Below are positions 32,666 to 32,791 of a stretch of DNA of 32,791 nucleotides, in pieces. The DNA is from Aquimarina litoralis (GTDB lineage: Bacteria > Bacteroidota > Bacteroidia > Flavobacteriales > Flavobacteriaceae): NCBI RefSeq assembly GCF_019295435.1, contig NZ_WEKL01000025.1, forward strand, positions 1 to 32,791, written 5' to 3'. Made by a program: the position numbers and the translations under genes. The notes beneath the pieces were generated by a model. That model worked only from the letters and a program-made list of their open reading frames with translations, searched no databases and was not told where the DNA came from. How positions within the stretch are numbered: position 1 is the stretch's first letter; the number at the start of each line of letters is the position of its first letter.

Positions 32666-32791
32666 TTACAAAATACTATTTAGAGCTTCAACCATTTTTG
32701 AAGCTCTTTCTTTTACCTCTTGTTCGGTCCAACCTACCTTAATTAAGCATGAAATAGTTCTGCCCATCCAAGAATCACTTGAATCAAAAGA
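32666..32791 (-). CDS. C-terminus of an unidentified protein (5' part outside window)
   Basis: The last 42 codons of a minus-strand frame are open to the right edge and end in TAA at 32666-32668. The residues read SFDSSDSWMGRTISCLIKVG and WTEQEVKERASKMVEALNSIL, a strand followed by a helix, which has the look of the end of a real enzyme. I do not recognise the family. It converges on ribB with 10 bp between the stops. The ribB terminator hairpin lies inside its last codons. Confidence 0.7.
   Translation of the reverse strand, partial: SFDSSDSWMGRTISCLIKVGWTEQEVKERASKMVEALNSIL
32682..32715 (+). terminator. Terminator hairpin of ribB, inside the convergent gene
   Basis: Stem AGAGCTTCAA/TTGAAGCTCT (32682-32691 with 32698-32707), CCATTT loop, then a T-rich tract TTCTTTT. 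Confidence 0.65.

Noticed and set aside
1-32791. CRISPR array, rRNA operon, complete insertion sequence or replication origin
   Set aside because: No regularly spaced repeats, rRNA-like sequence, transposase gene or DnaA-box cluster was seen on either strand.

Overview
The window looks like the chromosome of a marine-type member of the Flavobacteriaceae (Bacteroidota). The DNA is AT-rich. Genes lack strong Shine-Dalgarno sequences and instead carry the Bacteroidota -7 box TAnnTTTG. Family markers agree: a T6SS subtype iii TssO, bacillithiol synthesis (BshB1), a membrane-anchored AraC regulator, a TPR hybrid histidine kinase, and the block dgkA-ftsK-lolA-lptF/G-ribB. Genus cannot be fixed from the sequence alone.

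Layout. 1-943 is the tail of a type VI secretion locus (probable TssK C-terminus, then TssO), closed by a strong bidirectional terminator. 1027-2835 (-) is a secreted M61 metallopeptidase. 3217-10260 (+) is a tightly packed run of ten genes: GTP cyclohydrolase I, a flavin-reductase-like protein, a four-helix membrane protein, a 46-residue DUF2256 zinc-ribbon protein on a GTG start, a DASH cryptochrome, an FeS-type (6-4) photolyase, a third divergent photolyase/cryptochrome paralogue, a DUF2805 protein and a DUF2452 protein (nine of these lie within 5 to about 100 bp of the next, several overlapping). I read it as a light-dependent DNA repair and photoprotection locus with its own pterin supply. 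10277-15051 (-) holds an AraC-type regulator, a DJ-1/PfpI lipoprotein and two tandem beta-lactamase-fold proteins, one of which has lost its catalytic Ser and Lys.

15052-17920 is an accessory stretch. It has a 30-residue single-helix membrane protein with its own promoter and terminator, two palindromic elements, the frameshifted 3' remnant of a phage-tail-fibre-like gene, an orphan PIN-domain protein, several terminators and a tRNA-Ser. 18182-24548 carries an M28 peptidase lipoprotein, tRNA-His, bshB1 with a cystathionine gamma-synthase/lyase-type gene, and a hybrid histidine kinase. 23910-25895 is a thiol-redox group (2-Cys peroxiredoxin, WCGNC thioredoxin, small partner protein, thiol peroxidase). 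25903-32655 is the envelope and division block ending in a RibB protein fused to a degenerate GTP cyclohydrolase II domain. The last 126 bases hold the C-terminus of a convergent unidentified gene.

No CRISPR array, rRNA, complete insertion sequence or origin was seen. The most unusual material is the photorepair operon with its three uncharacterised DUF partners, the pseudo-enzyme domains (11464-13170 and the C-terminal half of 31504-32655), and the accessory stretch with its tiny membrane gene.
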